Positions 13,387 through 24,488 of a stretch of 64,000 nucleotides of DNA are shown one piece after another. The position numbers were made by a program, and so were the translations under genes. The stretch's first letter is position 1, and each line of letters begins with the position of its first letter. The DNA is taken from NCBI GenBank assembly GCA_027605045.1, contig JAQFWX010000002.1, positions 310,001 through 374,000 on the forward strand, given 5' to 3'. The notes beneath the pieces are model-generated. The model had not been told where the DNA came from. It saw nothing but the letters and a program-made list of their open reading frames with translations, and made no database searches. The stretch comes from Phallus indusiatus (lineage: Eukaryota > Basidiomycota > Agaricomycetes > Phallales > Phallaceae).

Positions 13387-15429
13387 ATGCCTCCGCAATC
13401 ACCCACATTATCCTTCAGAGGATGGCAAACGGCTTTGTGGGTGCTTATGACTAGCTTTCAATATGGCTGGTAATAGCTTCGCTACTTAAATAAGTATTTA
13501 TCTGAATTTGTGCAACAGGCAAATATCCGCTTTGAACCAAATCCAGGCCGTATTAACTTGTAACAGTACCAATATCAAACTGCATAGTACTCACGAAGCT
13601 TCCGCCCTACCATCATGTATACCTATGAATTCCTTTCAGTTCTCCATTGTTACCGCGATCTTTACCGGTGTGTTTTCCAAATGATCATGTCATTTGCTTT
13701 TTCCAATTCGAAACCAGTCGGGGGGTGCGTTGGCAGCATCACTGGGAATCGCATCGCAGAAGTCCGAGGAAGAAAGTCCGCAATTCGCATTAGTACTATC
13801 TTAACACTCCTGGGTGCTCTGTTAATGGCTGTGTCTTTGTCTGTTCTGCACCTTGTTATCGGAAGGTATGTATGTCAACCACTACCGACATACTATATAA
13901 TCAAGTTTCTTTTAACGAAATAAAAAAAAACAACAGGTATGTCATTTTGATATATCAGTAATTCCAGTCACACTTCTGACTTTTATCAGACTATTGGTTG
14001 GCCTTGGTTCAGGTCTTGGACTTTGTGTCGTTCCTATTTATCTGTCAGAAATCTCACCAGCCTCTATTAAAGGAAGCGTTGGTTCGTTACTTAAATACAT
14101 AGAGAACATCCACCCTGCTTTTGTCATTCTAACTAACCTACGTCAGGTGTTCTCAACCAGTTAGGAATAGTCCTAGGAATCCTTGTCACTCAATTTGCGG
14201 GCTTATATTTGGCAATTCCTTCTTTATGGAGATTAATTCCTTTCACGGTTGCTGCTATTTCTGTGATACAATTCTCATTCAGTCGTGTTGCAATAGACTC
14301 CCCTCCTTGGTTACTGAAAGAGTCGAGATTATCAGAATTCAAAGCCGCCACTGAAACCTTATGGGGAACTGAAACCATTTCCAATGTCGAAAGTGAGTCA
14401 ATAGCCGCTTTTGGAGTCATTTATTCACCTTTTTTTTATCTTACCTGACCCGTTGTTTCCAGGAGGACAGGAAGATATTAGTGAAACTGAGGGCCTGCTA
14501 TCCCTTCCTAGTAGTGCTCCTACCTCTATCGCAAATGGACCGATTACCTGGAAGCAGCTTATTTCGCCCCCAATTATCTGGCCCTTCATTGTGGTAACTC
14601 TCGCTATGATCGCCCAACAGCTTTCAGGTTTGCTCTTTTGAATTCTCATTTGTCCGTAATCAAGGCTCACGTACACTGGATGATGGATGAATTAGGCGTG
14701 AACGCGGTGCTCTATTATAGCAATAACATTTTTTCTAGCATTTTACCTGATGATGCCGCTTATGTTTCTTTGGGAATTACAATCGTGAATGCGCTGATGA
14801 CATTCCCTCCTATTTATCTCGTCGAGGCACGAACATCTCTCTTGCGATTATGACAAGCCGTGTATCTGACGTATCATACCTCTAGCGACTGGGTCGTCAA
14901 TACCTTTTACGACTGTCGGCGCTGGGTTCCATCGCATCTCTATTCTCTATAGGGTATGGTATAAATTCCGGAAAAGCTACCCTCGCAAGCGCTTCTGTTA
15001 TTTTATTTATTGCGTAAGTATCAATACCTTCGAATCTTCAGGTCTTTAAGACATTGGTAGCTCATTTGCTATTGGAATGGGTCCTATTCCTTATATCATC
15101 ATTTCCGACGTTACTCCCTTTTATGTGAGTGCATGTCAATGATATTTACTTGATCGCAGCTGTGAGGCTTGCTTATAGGCCGTCTCTGCGGTTTCTTCGG
15201 TCGCTCTTGCATTAAATTGTACAGTCAAAAGTTTTTTTTTTCTTTCTTGGATTTTCTCAATTAATAGAGTTCAGGGTTGTCAAACTTCGTCGTCGGGCTG
15301 TCTTTTCTTCCTTTAAGAGATTGGTTGGCAGGTGGTGATCCGTCTAAAAATGGACACATTTTTTACGTGTTTGGGACATTATTATTCAGCTTATCAATTG
15401 CATGGGATAAAGCATACCGGGCGCTGTAA
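13387..15429 (+). CDS. MFS sugar-type transporter, Vps73/Ybr241c-like
   Basis: This is a member of the major facilitator superfamily, sugar porter branch, with an estimated ~500 residues and 12 predicted membrane helices spread over about ten exons. It starts MPPQSPTLSFRGWQTALWVL. Visible sugar-porter landmarks are GNRIAEVRGRKSA (loop 2-3 motif), LGLCVVPIYLSEISPASIKG (the PESPR-like motif after helix 4-5), LNQLGIVLGILVTQ, MIAQQLSGL, then FAIGMGPIPYIIISDVTP and LSFLPLRDWLAGGD near the C-terminus, ending WDKAYRAL. The helix 10-11 wording resembles the Vps73-type transporters of yeast rather than hexose (HXT) carriers. In that family location may be vacuolar or mitochondrial and substrates are uncertain. 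I did not resolve every splice site. Confidence 0.87.
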
Positions 15430-15653
15430 TAAATTTATTATCGTCTAAGTAACGTAATGATTTACCACTAAAGTTCATTCGTTCGTGGGAGGTTGCAGCT
15501 TTAAAAGAGAGCAGTACAGTTCGCTCTCTTGTAAGTCATGTTTCTATCGAGTAATAGTAAATTAAGTACAGCGTGACGAGCTATATTCACAACAGACCTT
15601 GAGAATCGTGGTAGATTTATGAGAAATCCTTGCATACTCACGTTATGAAACTT

Positions 15654-16007
15654 TTAATGCCTTCTGACTCTCCACGATCCAACAATTTCGAAACCAGAAT
15701 CCGGCCGTCTCTCCCATCGCTGTTCAGTTTTTGTTCGGATTGCACTAGCGGGAACATTTTCAACATGAACCAATTCTTTGACTCTAAGTATCTTCCCCGC
15801 AATGTCTGGCGTATGGGGATGAAAGGCGGTCTGCATACGTCGATGAATCCCAAGAGCGACGAGAGTGTCTTTGTATCGTTTCGGAAGTGCTATCGCAGAA
15901 CGAAACAGGGTTATCTTGTAATGCGTTTTGGGTTTCTGGTTTGCCACCTCATTTTTTATGGAAGTTGAATATAACCGCAAATATGGGTTTGGCCACTTCA
16001 AGGACAT
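15654..16007 (-). CDS. MRPL33: Mitochondrial ribosomal protein uL30m (MRPL33/bacterial L30 homologue)
   Basis: This single-exon gene encodes 117 residues. After an N-terminal targeting-like segment (MSLKWPNPYLRLYSTS) comes the L30 core: HYKITLFRSAIALPKRYKDT, LGIHRRMQT, HPHTPDIAGKILRVKELV and NVPASAIRTK. The bacterial L30 core is about 60 residues; fungal mitochondrial forms carry N- and C-terminal extensions as here. It acts in the mitochondrial large ribosomal subunit. It is divergent from the RNA cyclase gene, with only 94 bp between start codons, so a shared promoter is likely. No intron is needed. Confidence 0.9.
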   Translation of the reverse strand: MSLKWPNPYLRLYSTSIKNEVANQKPKTHYKITLFRSAIALPKRYKDTLVALGIHRRMQTAFHPHTPDIAGKILRVKELVHVENVPASAIRTKTEQRWERRPDSGFEIVGSWRVRRH

Positions 16008-16101
16008 CGAGAATTTACAAGGTCAAGACGGTGACCAAATTGTACCCACGATGTGTGACATGTAATCATGTAACAGACGTCGGTGATAAGCGCATTAGCG
16101 G

Positions 16102-17394
16102 ATGAGCACGAACGCTATCCATATCGACGGAGGAATTTTGGAAGGTGGTGGACAACTGGTACGAAATGTGGTTTCCTTATCGGCCATTTATTCGAAGCCT
16201 GTCTTTATCACTAATATCCGTAAAAATCGACAACAAGGAGGCCTGAAAGCACAACATGTGGCAGGTACGATACATATTAAGTGCTCTGTACTTGTGATTA
16301 GTTCGATTCACTGCAATCATAAATCTCAAAACAGGTCTTGAATTAATCAGGCAAATGTGCGCTGCTACGGCGGAAGGAATAGAACAAAGCTCCACCGTGT
16401 TGACATTCATTCCCAAGCAACGTACACGATGCGGTCAGTATAGTGTTGATTCGGGTACGGCTGGTTCGACAGCACTGCTTTTGCAGATTTCGCTTCCTTG
16501 TCTTTTATTTTCATTACCCTCTGAGAACGACAGCGAAGAAAAGATATCGTATCTTACACTGCGGGGCGGAACAAACGCCTCTGCTGCTCCCCAAATAGAT
16601 TATACACAACATGTTTTCCTGCCATTCCTTCGTTCTCATTTTGGAATCAATGTCACTTTGGATGTTCGAAGGAGAGGGTATTGGCCGAAAGGTGGAGGAG
16701 AGGTTTTGGCCACGATATCAGGCGTATCACATACCATCTCTCCTCTGAACTTAACGACCCGTGGAGCAGTTACCTCAATACGAGGCAAAGCCTTCGTTGC
16801 TGGTATACTCCCTATACGCATCGCCAAAAATATGACCCAAGCTGCAATTTCTACGCTCGTTGCTAGTGGAATTGATGAGAAGATAATTGAAATTGAGGTA
16901 TTCAAGGATAACAATGCCGTTGGAAATGGATCCGGTATTGTTCTTTGGGCTCATACTACTGGTGGTTGTTATATAGGCGGCAGCGCCGTTGGTGTCAAGG
17001 GTACGAGCGCTACATGCACCGGAAGACAAGCTGGTGAAGAGCTTGCCCAAAATATTTCTCATGGGGCTTGTGTAGATGAGTATCTACAGGTGTGGTGTCT
17101 TCTGGATTTCTTACACTCGAAGCTTACTATGCGACTAGGATCAAATTATCATATTCATGGCATTAGCTAAAGGTACATCCAAAGTGGCTATTGGCCCAAT
17201 GACAATGCATACGAAGTAATCCGCAAGCTCTTAATCCAGGGAATACTTTTGGCTTATTGATCTGTAGAACAGCAATACACTCGGTCGAGATATTTACTGG
17301 GGCATCGTTTCAACTCGAGCAGGAGGAAGGTACAAAGCAGAGTATACTGATTTGCAATGGCGTTGGTTTCTTTGTGAATGACCGTGCGCAGTGA
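16102..17394 (+). CDS. RTCA: RNA 3'-terminal phosphate cyclase (RtcA family)
   Basis: The RtcA family converts RNA 3'-phosphate ends to 2',3'-cyclic phosphates using ATP through a covalent histidine-AMP intermediate. Four exons (16102-16264, 16335-17089, 17139-17215, 17268-17394) give 373 residues, close to the ~366 of animal RTCA. The signature is complete: IDGGILEGGGQLVRN at the N-terminus, KNRQQGGLKAQHV, GTAGSTALLLQISLPCLLF, LRGGTNASAAPQIDY, RGYWPKGGGEV, NGSGIVLWAHTTGG and HGACVDEYLQ. The catalytic segment MHTKTAIHSVEIF is split across the last intron. The presence of the conserved His argues for true cyclase (RtcA) over the catalytically inactive Rcl1 branch used in rRNA processing. Confidence 0.93.
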
Positions 17395-17476
17395 CGATAT
17401 TATAAATTAAATAATACATATTGACATAATGCGTGATATATAAATAACCTAGAGAGTGCCTCACTTCTATATTTGA

Positions 17477-18877
17477 TCATTTTGTTCCCGTCTGATTCCA
17501 GGAAAGTAATCCCATGTCGCCGAGACGCCTACAATCAATCAGTAGCATTCAAGACCAGTAAATGAAAATCAGTACCTAGGCTTAATTACGTGACGTACTG
17601 TACCGAGGATGCCGAGGAGGACGAGGAGTGCAGAAGCTGCAACGTATGCCCAGCCCAAAAATGCGTTTTTTCCGCCAGTCCAAGCGATGGTGGAAATTAC
17701 TATTGACTTGGTTCCCCCAAATGCTTCAACTGGGTAATCTAATCAAGCACATAAGTAAGTTCTGAATTTTATTGACAATCTACTCACGCATTTCTATCGA
17801 AATATTATAATTCCCTTGCAACATCGGGGCAGTGTCATTTCGTCCGTATAGCTTACTGAATGTGGGCAACCCAGCGGTTCTCATCCAGTTCTGAAACCGT
17901 TCATCGGTCTGGAGGTTAGGCGGAGGGTTGCTGCTATTGTAACCACCAGAAAAAAGCGCCCAGTTTGGAGGAGGAACAACTTCGGAAAGATTGTATTGTG
18001 TGGGACCATATTTCCTGGCTTCTCCGGGCCACGCAATACCTTTATCAGTAAATGTATATTCCTCGGGTGGGCGACCGTCGCTAGGGTTGAGTAAGACCGG
18101 ATTCGAAATTGTGTCTAGGAGGACGTTAGGTGTCCAAGGTGTGAATGAGTAAACGAGCGCGTACCGTTAAATAAGGAGTTAGCAATTAATCCACACGGAT
18201 ATACAGCTCTTCCCTCAATGGTGGAAAGGGGTTTGCAAGTACTTGAATCAAGGGTAGATGGACTAACGGCCTTTCCCTTTAGTTGATCGGTATTCATACT
18301 TTGAACATAACGGCGATGGTTTTGAAAAAAGTTTGTGAGTTTATAATATAGAAAAACAGACTGAGACAGATCGACGGGGAGCTGAAACTGAATGGTGCAA
18401 TGTGTGCCATTGTACGCCCATTGAGGACTGCTGAACGATAATTTGGAGCTTGGCGATCTTAATTGGTAGTCGAAGTGAGGGAGGTCTGACAGTTCCAAGC
18501 CTTGCTTCTCACAGCCGGAGTACTCAAAAGTTATTTGGCTAACCTACGTCTTTGTTACAACCACATCTCTAAACGATCATAAGACACCCACTTTACTGTT
18601 CCCCCATATTAAAAGTCCTCCAATAGGCGCAAATATTAATCCAACAATAATTAGAGTTGAAAGGACAACTTTTGGTGTAAGGATTGGCTGCCAGGCCTTC
18701 AGCCGCTGTTGCTTAAAGGCGGTATCTAAATAATAATTAGCTACGTTTAAGTGAACAATCCTCTGGGCGCATACTCGCGGGCTTTTTCCAGCTGTTCTTG
18801 GTCTTCTTATTTTCTGAGTTAGGCTCATCATCTGCAGAATTTGGGACGGAATCATTGCGCCTGCGGAAAAGAGACAT
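17477..18877 (-). CDS. CDC50: CDC50/LEM3-family beta-subunit of a P4-ATPase phospholipid flippase
   Basis: Cdc50 proteins are obligatory partners of P4-ATPases, which move phosphatidylserine and phosphatidylethanolamine to the cytosolic leaflet. Six exons (18775-18877, 18592-18725, 18165-18543, 17788-18114, 17576-17738, 17477-17528) give 385 residues. The family hallmark [17 protein letters not shown] is followed by the first membrane helix ([23 protein letters not shown]). A large lumenal domain follows, with several N-glycosylation sequons (NGTH, NSLF, NLSE, NISI) and the conserved [12 protein letters not shown]. The second helix is [21 protein letters not shown]. The tail [12 protein letters not shown] is typical. 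The 82-bp spacer to the cyclase stop is a convergent junction. Confidence 0.95.
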
Positions 18878-19360
18878 GGTGGTAGGAGGGGATCTTGTTG
18901 CGGCTTACGTCATCCGAGCTTGGATATCATATTTAATACTAAACTTGATCATTACTTCTTTCACCAGTCCAGCTGTCAGCATTGAAACGATAAATACTCG
19001 TTATCAAATCAAAGCGGTTTTCCAATACATTGAACTCACAGTGACTATGAAACAACTCGGGAAGCAATGGGAGACCTCGTCTTTCGGGGAATGCTCTTCA
19101 ATACTTTGTCTAACTAAGTAAATATTGAAAGTCCAGGACAATGATACTATGAGAAAGACCACTGAAAATAACATATATAACGTGGAAATTATGTCCCAAA
19201 TAAATATTCGTACGGTAGTAGTGTGCTCGGTGCCCAAAGGATATCTCAGATTGATGGCTATATCAGCTTCACTGAACGAAATTTGTTCAAAATCTGAGGC
19301 TTCTAATAGCTTAATATTCCTATACTCACTATACCAGGGGTTTGCTGATGATATTTTAGA
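18878..19360. other. Intergenic region between CDC50 start and HOOK stop
   Basis: This should hold the CDC50 promoter and the HOOK 3' UTR. A 77-codon minus-strand frame (19004-19237) with one hydrophobic stretch is present, but it resembles no family I know and shows no splice-linked continuation, so I do not call a gene. Confidence 0.45.
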
Positions 19361-22300
19361 TTAGCTTTTCACGTTTTTTTTGGAAGATGACTGAACATAT
19401 ACCAGTACCATTCGTCGTTGGTGTAATAACCATGAGGTAGGTTCAGGGCGAGATTGAGGATCCCCGAGATGAGTACGTGCAATGTGTAATCCATATGCAT
19501 GAATGGCACTTAGCATCAACTGTTGCTCTTTCCCATAAAGCCGATGACTCATTAGCATTTGTCGCTTAACAATGTCAATACTCGTAAAAGCAAAAGAAGT
19601 AAGTAATACCTTAAACTGAACGTTCTCCTCTTGAACTTTTTGCTGCGACTGAGAGTTTGAATCTGTTTCCCCGTATGAACTCTACGCACGATTTAACAAA
19701 TAGATCAATTTTAAGAGAGAGAAATCGCCATGCATTTTTGTTAGCTTCTCGTTCGCGGAAGAGTTTATCCTGATTCTTAATAAACTAGAGAAACAATACG
19801 AATTTGGAAATTCTGAAGGCAAAAAAAAAGTACATACAACGCGAGCCTTAATTAGTTGTTCTTTCACTGTTCGGCCCTCTTCTTCTAACCTCACTATCTT
19901 CTCGTGCATTTCCAGCATCCGGTTTTTATCTTCCTCGGGCAAATTCCGACCATTCAACGATGCCCTTAGATTACTGAAAAGATGTCAAAAACAGGTTTGA
20001 TGATAGATCCTAATTGTCTTACCCATAATCACGTTCTCGTTCTAGCATCTTCTCGCGTTGACCTATTCCCTCTGATTGCAGACTTATTTTCTCAAACAGA
20101 AGTGTATTTACTTGCTCCAGCTGCATTCGGTTTTTGTCCTTCAGGTCTCGAATTTGGCTTCTTAACCGCCCCATCTCAGATTCGAGACCAATCTTATCCT
20201 CGCTAATAGAATCCCGTAGGGTCGCGAGTATTTCCAGCTGATCCTTATTAACAAGGTTCACTGAACATCCTTCAGTTATCATAAAACATCTACTAGAGTC
20301 ATGATACTTACAGTCCGACTTCGCAATTGTAAGGTCTTTGCTCTGTGCTTCAAATTGAACTTGTAATCCGGCATATTCCTTTTTCAAGTTATCCAATGTT
20401 TCTACAGTTTCGTTCAACCGCTGGCGGAGGGCAATTGCAGCTTCCGCCCTGTATTCAGCAGAGAATTTAGCCAAGGGAGAAAGCGTCAATTAGAAAACCC
20501 ACCCATCACCCAATGATTTACCTTCCCGAATTTCTTCGAGGTCCCTTTGAAAGATTAATTTTTCTTTATGTGCCGCTAGGTAATCAGCTTCATATCTCGT
20601 CTTCATTCTATTTGCATCTTCTAGGAGGTTCTCAAGCACTAAAATCCGGCTAGAGTTGACTTGATTTGTTCGGGCGGCATCCAAATCACGTTTGAGCTGA
20701 CGGATCTCCAATTTAAGGTCAGTCATAGTTCTTCCAGAAAGTGCATCATCTAGTTCTTCGCCCAACCCGTGATCTTCTGAAGTATCAACTTCCAACGCCA
20801 ACAATTCACCCTCATTTCCCATGGACTCTTTTCGTTCCGAAACTGACACTGTCGACTTCGCCCTGGGGCGACGTGTAGACATCAGTTCAAGCTCTCTCAC
20901 CCGTTCTTGGTATAGTTCTAATGCTTCCGAATCTTTCGTTCTTTCCTCAGCAGTCACCCGGAGCTGAACTTTTAATTGTTCAACTTCAAATCTCAAAGCC
21001 TCAGTGTCTTTCAGTCGAGTAGAGGCTTTGGTTTCAAGGTCGACAATTTGAGTTTTGTACGATTCCATAAGCGGACGAAATGCTGCAACTTTTCGATACT
21101 CTTCTTCCAAAGCAGCGTTTTTATCGACAAGGATGGCATTTTGTTCTTCAAGACTCTGAAGTGATGTCAGAGGAAAGGCATAATTACATAATTCAAAAAG
21201 GGACTTTCTTTAATATTTCGCCGGAGATCGGCACTTTCCTCCAGTTTCTTTTTGTATTTCTCCATGACGTTCTCCGTTTTCTGGAGTTTCTCAGCGGCAT
21301 GCTTGTACCTATAAGGCGGGTTCAAATTTTCGCCAACAACCTGTGTATTTCGCTCACTCGTCTACTTGGTCTTTCAGGCGTGCCACTTGATCAGCTTTGA
21401 TTTGAAGTTCATCAACCTGTAAAGTTTCGTAAAGTTAACAAAAAGTTACGAAAAGAGAAGGATTGATATTCCTACCTTACGGGTGAGTTCTGTAACTAGA
21501 TGCGTGCTTTTCTCGAGCTCGGCTTCGGCTGAGTTTAGATTCTCCTCACTTTTCTGGCTAATTATGAATTATCAAGCTTGGAATGCGACAAATAGAATAC
21601 GATGGCTCACAGTTCAAGACGTAATCGGTCGATTTCGGTTCTCATCAATGTATCTGTTTTGTCACTACGATCTTCACTCGTAATCCTTCGAGACTCCTTT
21701 AATTGGGAAGATAATTCATCCTTCTCATGGGAGATCTCATCATATGAAGATTGCAATGTTCGGTGGTCCTGCCATATTTGTTCATACGCTTTCTGAAGTG
21801 CTTCCTTTTCTGCGAGGATATGGCTTCGTTCCGAATGTAGACGATAAAAGTGATCATCCCTAAGGCGAAATTAGTATTAAAGGACATCCCAAGGCCGAGA
21901 TATACAAACTCTGTCATGATAGCGTTGCTCGTTTGCTCGTTTTCTGTTGTCTTAAATTTCGACATCACCTAGAGATGTTGAGTCAAGTGCACTACATTAC
22001 AATGAACATTGAACTACCTGCTCTATTGCTCGCATGAGAACATGTTGTTTTGTTTCACTGAGTATTTGTATTCTGTCAATGACTTCTTTATTTTTCTCGC
22101 TCTGGACAGCTATGCAGATTGTAAGGCGACATAAGACAAGTGTCGCTTCTAACTGAAAATCCTTGGCAATAGCTTGCAAGTCGGGAACGTCCAGGGAACT
22201 AGAAGGTTGATGCAAGACTTCCGCGAAGTATTGTGTAATGAGACGGTATAAACGCTTGAGGGCTGCGAAACGTATTACCCAGTTATCAGAAAGCTGGACC

Positions 22301-22524
22301 GCGGGTCGAGAAAGGGAACGAAAATAATTCTCGTCACTTAAAATCAACTTATGAAATTCTAGTCTTTGTATTCGTCAGTAGAAAACGACATACACAGCAG
22401 ACAGAACGTCGAATAGTGCTAAGCCGTCACTTAAATCCAAAACAGAAGTAGTCGGCCGAGATAAATCGAAAGTAGCAAGAAATTCAAAAAAGGCATTTGC
22501 TTCATCGTCAAGAGAGTCTGTCAT
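19361..22524 (-). CDS. HOOK-family dynein/dynactin adaptor
   Basis: HOOK proteins link early endosomes to dynein and kinesin-3; HookA in Aspergillus and Hok1 in Ustilago do this job. The likely start is MTDSLDDEANAFFEFLATFD (ATG 22522-22524). The globular N-terminal HOOK domain spans roughly 22,524-22,000, with the motifs DLSDGLALFDVLSAV, DNWVIRFAALKRLYRLITQYF and LVLCRLTICIAVQSEKNKEVI. A long, charged coiled coil runs from about 21,950 to 19,680 (for example ELETKASTRLKDTEALRFEV). The C-terminal block EQQLMLSAIHAYGLHIAR ending PTSWLLHQRRM matches the cargo-binding (FTS-interacting) end of fungal HOOK proteins. There are about ten introns and I did not place all boundaries. The start is 165 bp from the divergent SEC2 gene. 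Confidence 0.88.
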
Positions 22525-22688
22525 GAGAGAAAGCCAAAGCAGTTGAGTCAAAGTTGAGCAGGAACGGTAATGCAAGCCGAGAATGACTAAGCGAGGTGAC
22601 AGTCAACAACTTTACTCCCGCGCTCGAAGCTTGTAGGAAAGCCCTATACCACACTTCCTAAAAATCGTGTTATCTAACTTGTGCTAGA

Positions 22689-24216
22689 ATGTCTCACAAA
22701 CACTCTCCACGAGCACAATTCCTATCTAACAACGCGAAGGAACAATTAGATCCTGGGAAAGAAGCAGCACAAGATGTCGAACGAGCTCGGCGTTTACTCA
22801 ACAAGTATATTTCAAGCTGCACCTTACATGTTGAGGAAAGTCAGAGCAGTGAAAAAATCGAAGCAGTTCCAGAGGCTTTACTTGAGTCTTATGCGCGAAT
22901 GATAGAATGGGTGGAACAATTGGTACGTACCCTTTGCGTCACAGATGGCTCTTTGGGGTATCGAAATGTAATTTCAGGCCAGTTTGCTTCAAGATGCACA
23001 TAACGATCGACTAGAATCAAAGACAGCTTTGATGCTAGCGGAATCAAATCTTCGAATGGCGTTAGCCAATAATGAGATGCTGGAGGATGCATTGAAGCAT
23101 GCCGGCTCAAACGTGAAAGACATAGGGTGGAGACGATTGAGCGAACGTGAACGTCTTCGTCGGACAAAGGAAGAAGAAGAATCGGATAATGTTCTTGAGG
23201 ATCTCAATTCACTCAATCACAAACATCATCTCCCCTCATCATCATTGTCGTCTCAAACCCAATTTATGCCTTCACAGCACCAGCCTGCTTCCTCATTGCG
23301 CTTTTTTAACTTCTCTTCGTTATCGCGCACTACTTCTTCATTGACGGGTACTGCATCTCATGCATCAACGACCGCAGAATTCCCCACAGAAGCTACATCT
23401 TATCCTCCTCACACTCGTCCCTCATCTCCGGTCTCACCTCGTCCCACTGCTCGTGAGAGGGAATTGTCCTCTTTGTTAGATAAGGAGAAGGAATCGTTAA
23501 AATCAGTTGTCGCTGCAAAGTTAGCTTTGGAAAACGAGCTGGAGGCATTAAGCCAGTCGCTATTTGAAGAAGTAGTTTTTGCATTTCAAAAATCAGTTCT
23601 CCGGTTTTCACACCTTTATAGGCTAACAAAATGGTTTATACTTCCAATCGTAAATTGGCAGAAGTAGAAGAAGAACTCCGCACCGTCGTGGAAGAACGGG
23701 AGGCTCTCCGTAGTGCGCTGCGAATAGTTGAGGGTGAAAATGACATATTAAGGGAAAAGACCTCGGTTCAAGAAACGACGCAGGATAAAAAATCTCGTCA
23801 CTCCACATAGAAGATGATGAGAACTCACAGCAGGACGCAGTGTCAGCTAACTATTTACCTCTAGACAAGTTGTTTCCACTTGCTGACCCTGTTTCTTTAT
23901 TACCATATCCCCAGTTGATTCAGATTTTTCCGACTCTTCATGGAATCTACTCGCACCAGTTCTCCCGGAGCAGCAACAGAATTACTTTTGGAAGACGAAA
24001 CGCAGCGACACGAGGCACTCGCAGACCCTGCATCACGATCCCCTATAGACTCCTCGTGTTCCATTCGATGGGATGTTACATGTTAAGCCTTAGGCATATT
24101 GTCGAGTGGCGGTAAAAAGCGATTTTGAAAAAGCAATGTTAAGAATGGAGCGGCTAAATGAAGACATTGAACAAAATTCACAATGTTCGCCAGTCAAGCG
24201 TCATGAAGGTGAATAA
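22689..24216 (+). CDS. SEC2: SEC2-type Rab guanine-nucleotide exchange factor
   Basis: Sec2 activates the exocytic Rab Sec4 on secretory vesicles. The protein starts MSHKHSPRAQFLSNNAKEQL. After a serine/proline-rich linker it contains the Sec2 coiled-coil GEF core: RERELSSLLDKEKESLK, AAKLALENELEALSQSLFEE, an intron (about 23,567-23,622), then ANKMVYTSNRKLAEVEEELR and EREALRSALRIVEGENDILR. The core signature is clear. Downstream, coding segments in different frames (around 23,815-24,060, and a final segment ending KRHEGE at 24,214-24,216) imply more exons, but I could not place the last splice junctions with confidence. It is short compared with yeast Sec2 (759 aa). The gene is divergent from HOOK, which also acts in vesicle transport; this may be coincidence. 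Confidence 0.82.
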
Positions 24217-24488
24217 ATTTAAGACTCTCATATTGGTAAAACAAACCGAGCCCGTACCCTCACTGCGGCTTTTAGGTTAATAATAGATAGCTTAGAAGGA
24301 AGAGTACACAGAGTTAATGTACATATATCGCTATTTGAGGGTACATAGGCAAAGACGTTCAAGTTATCATTAAGTAACAAGCTGGAAGGATGCCTAAATA
24401 AGACAAGTCCAAACTAGCGAGTAACAAAATGGAATAAACAGGTATAACAAAATACGCTACATGGTATACGAAACGTACTAAGCTAGCT
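24217..24488. other. Convergent SEC2/MET30 3' region
   Basis: These 272 bases hold both 3' UTRs. The stretch is AT-rich; no coding or repeat signal was seen. Confidence 0.5.

Noticed and set aside
15630..15968. Plus-strand 112-codon frame opposite uL30m
   Set aside because: The opposite strand encodes a clearly conserved ribosomal protein; this is its shadow.
19004..19237. Possible small membrane protein upstream of CDC50
   Set aside because: One hydrophobic stretch only; no family, no conserved start context.
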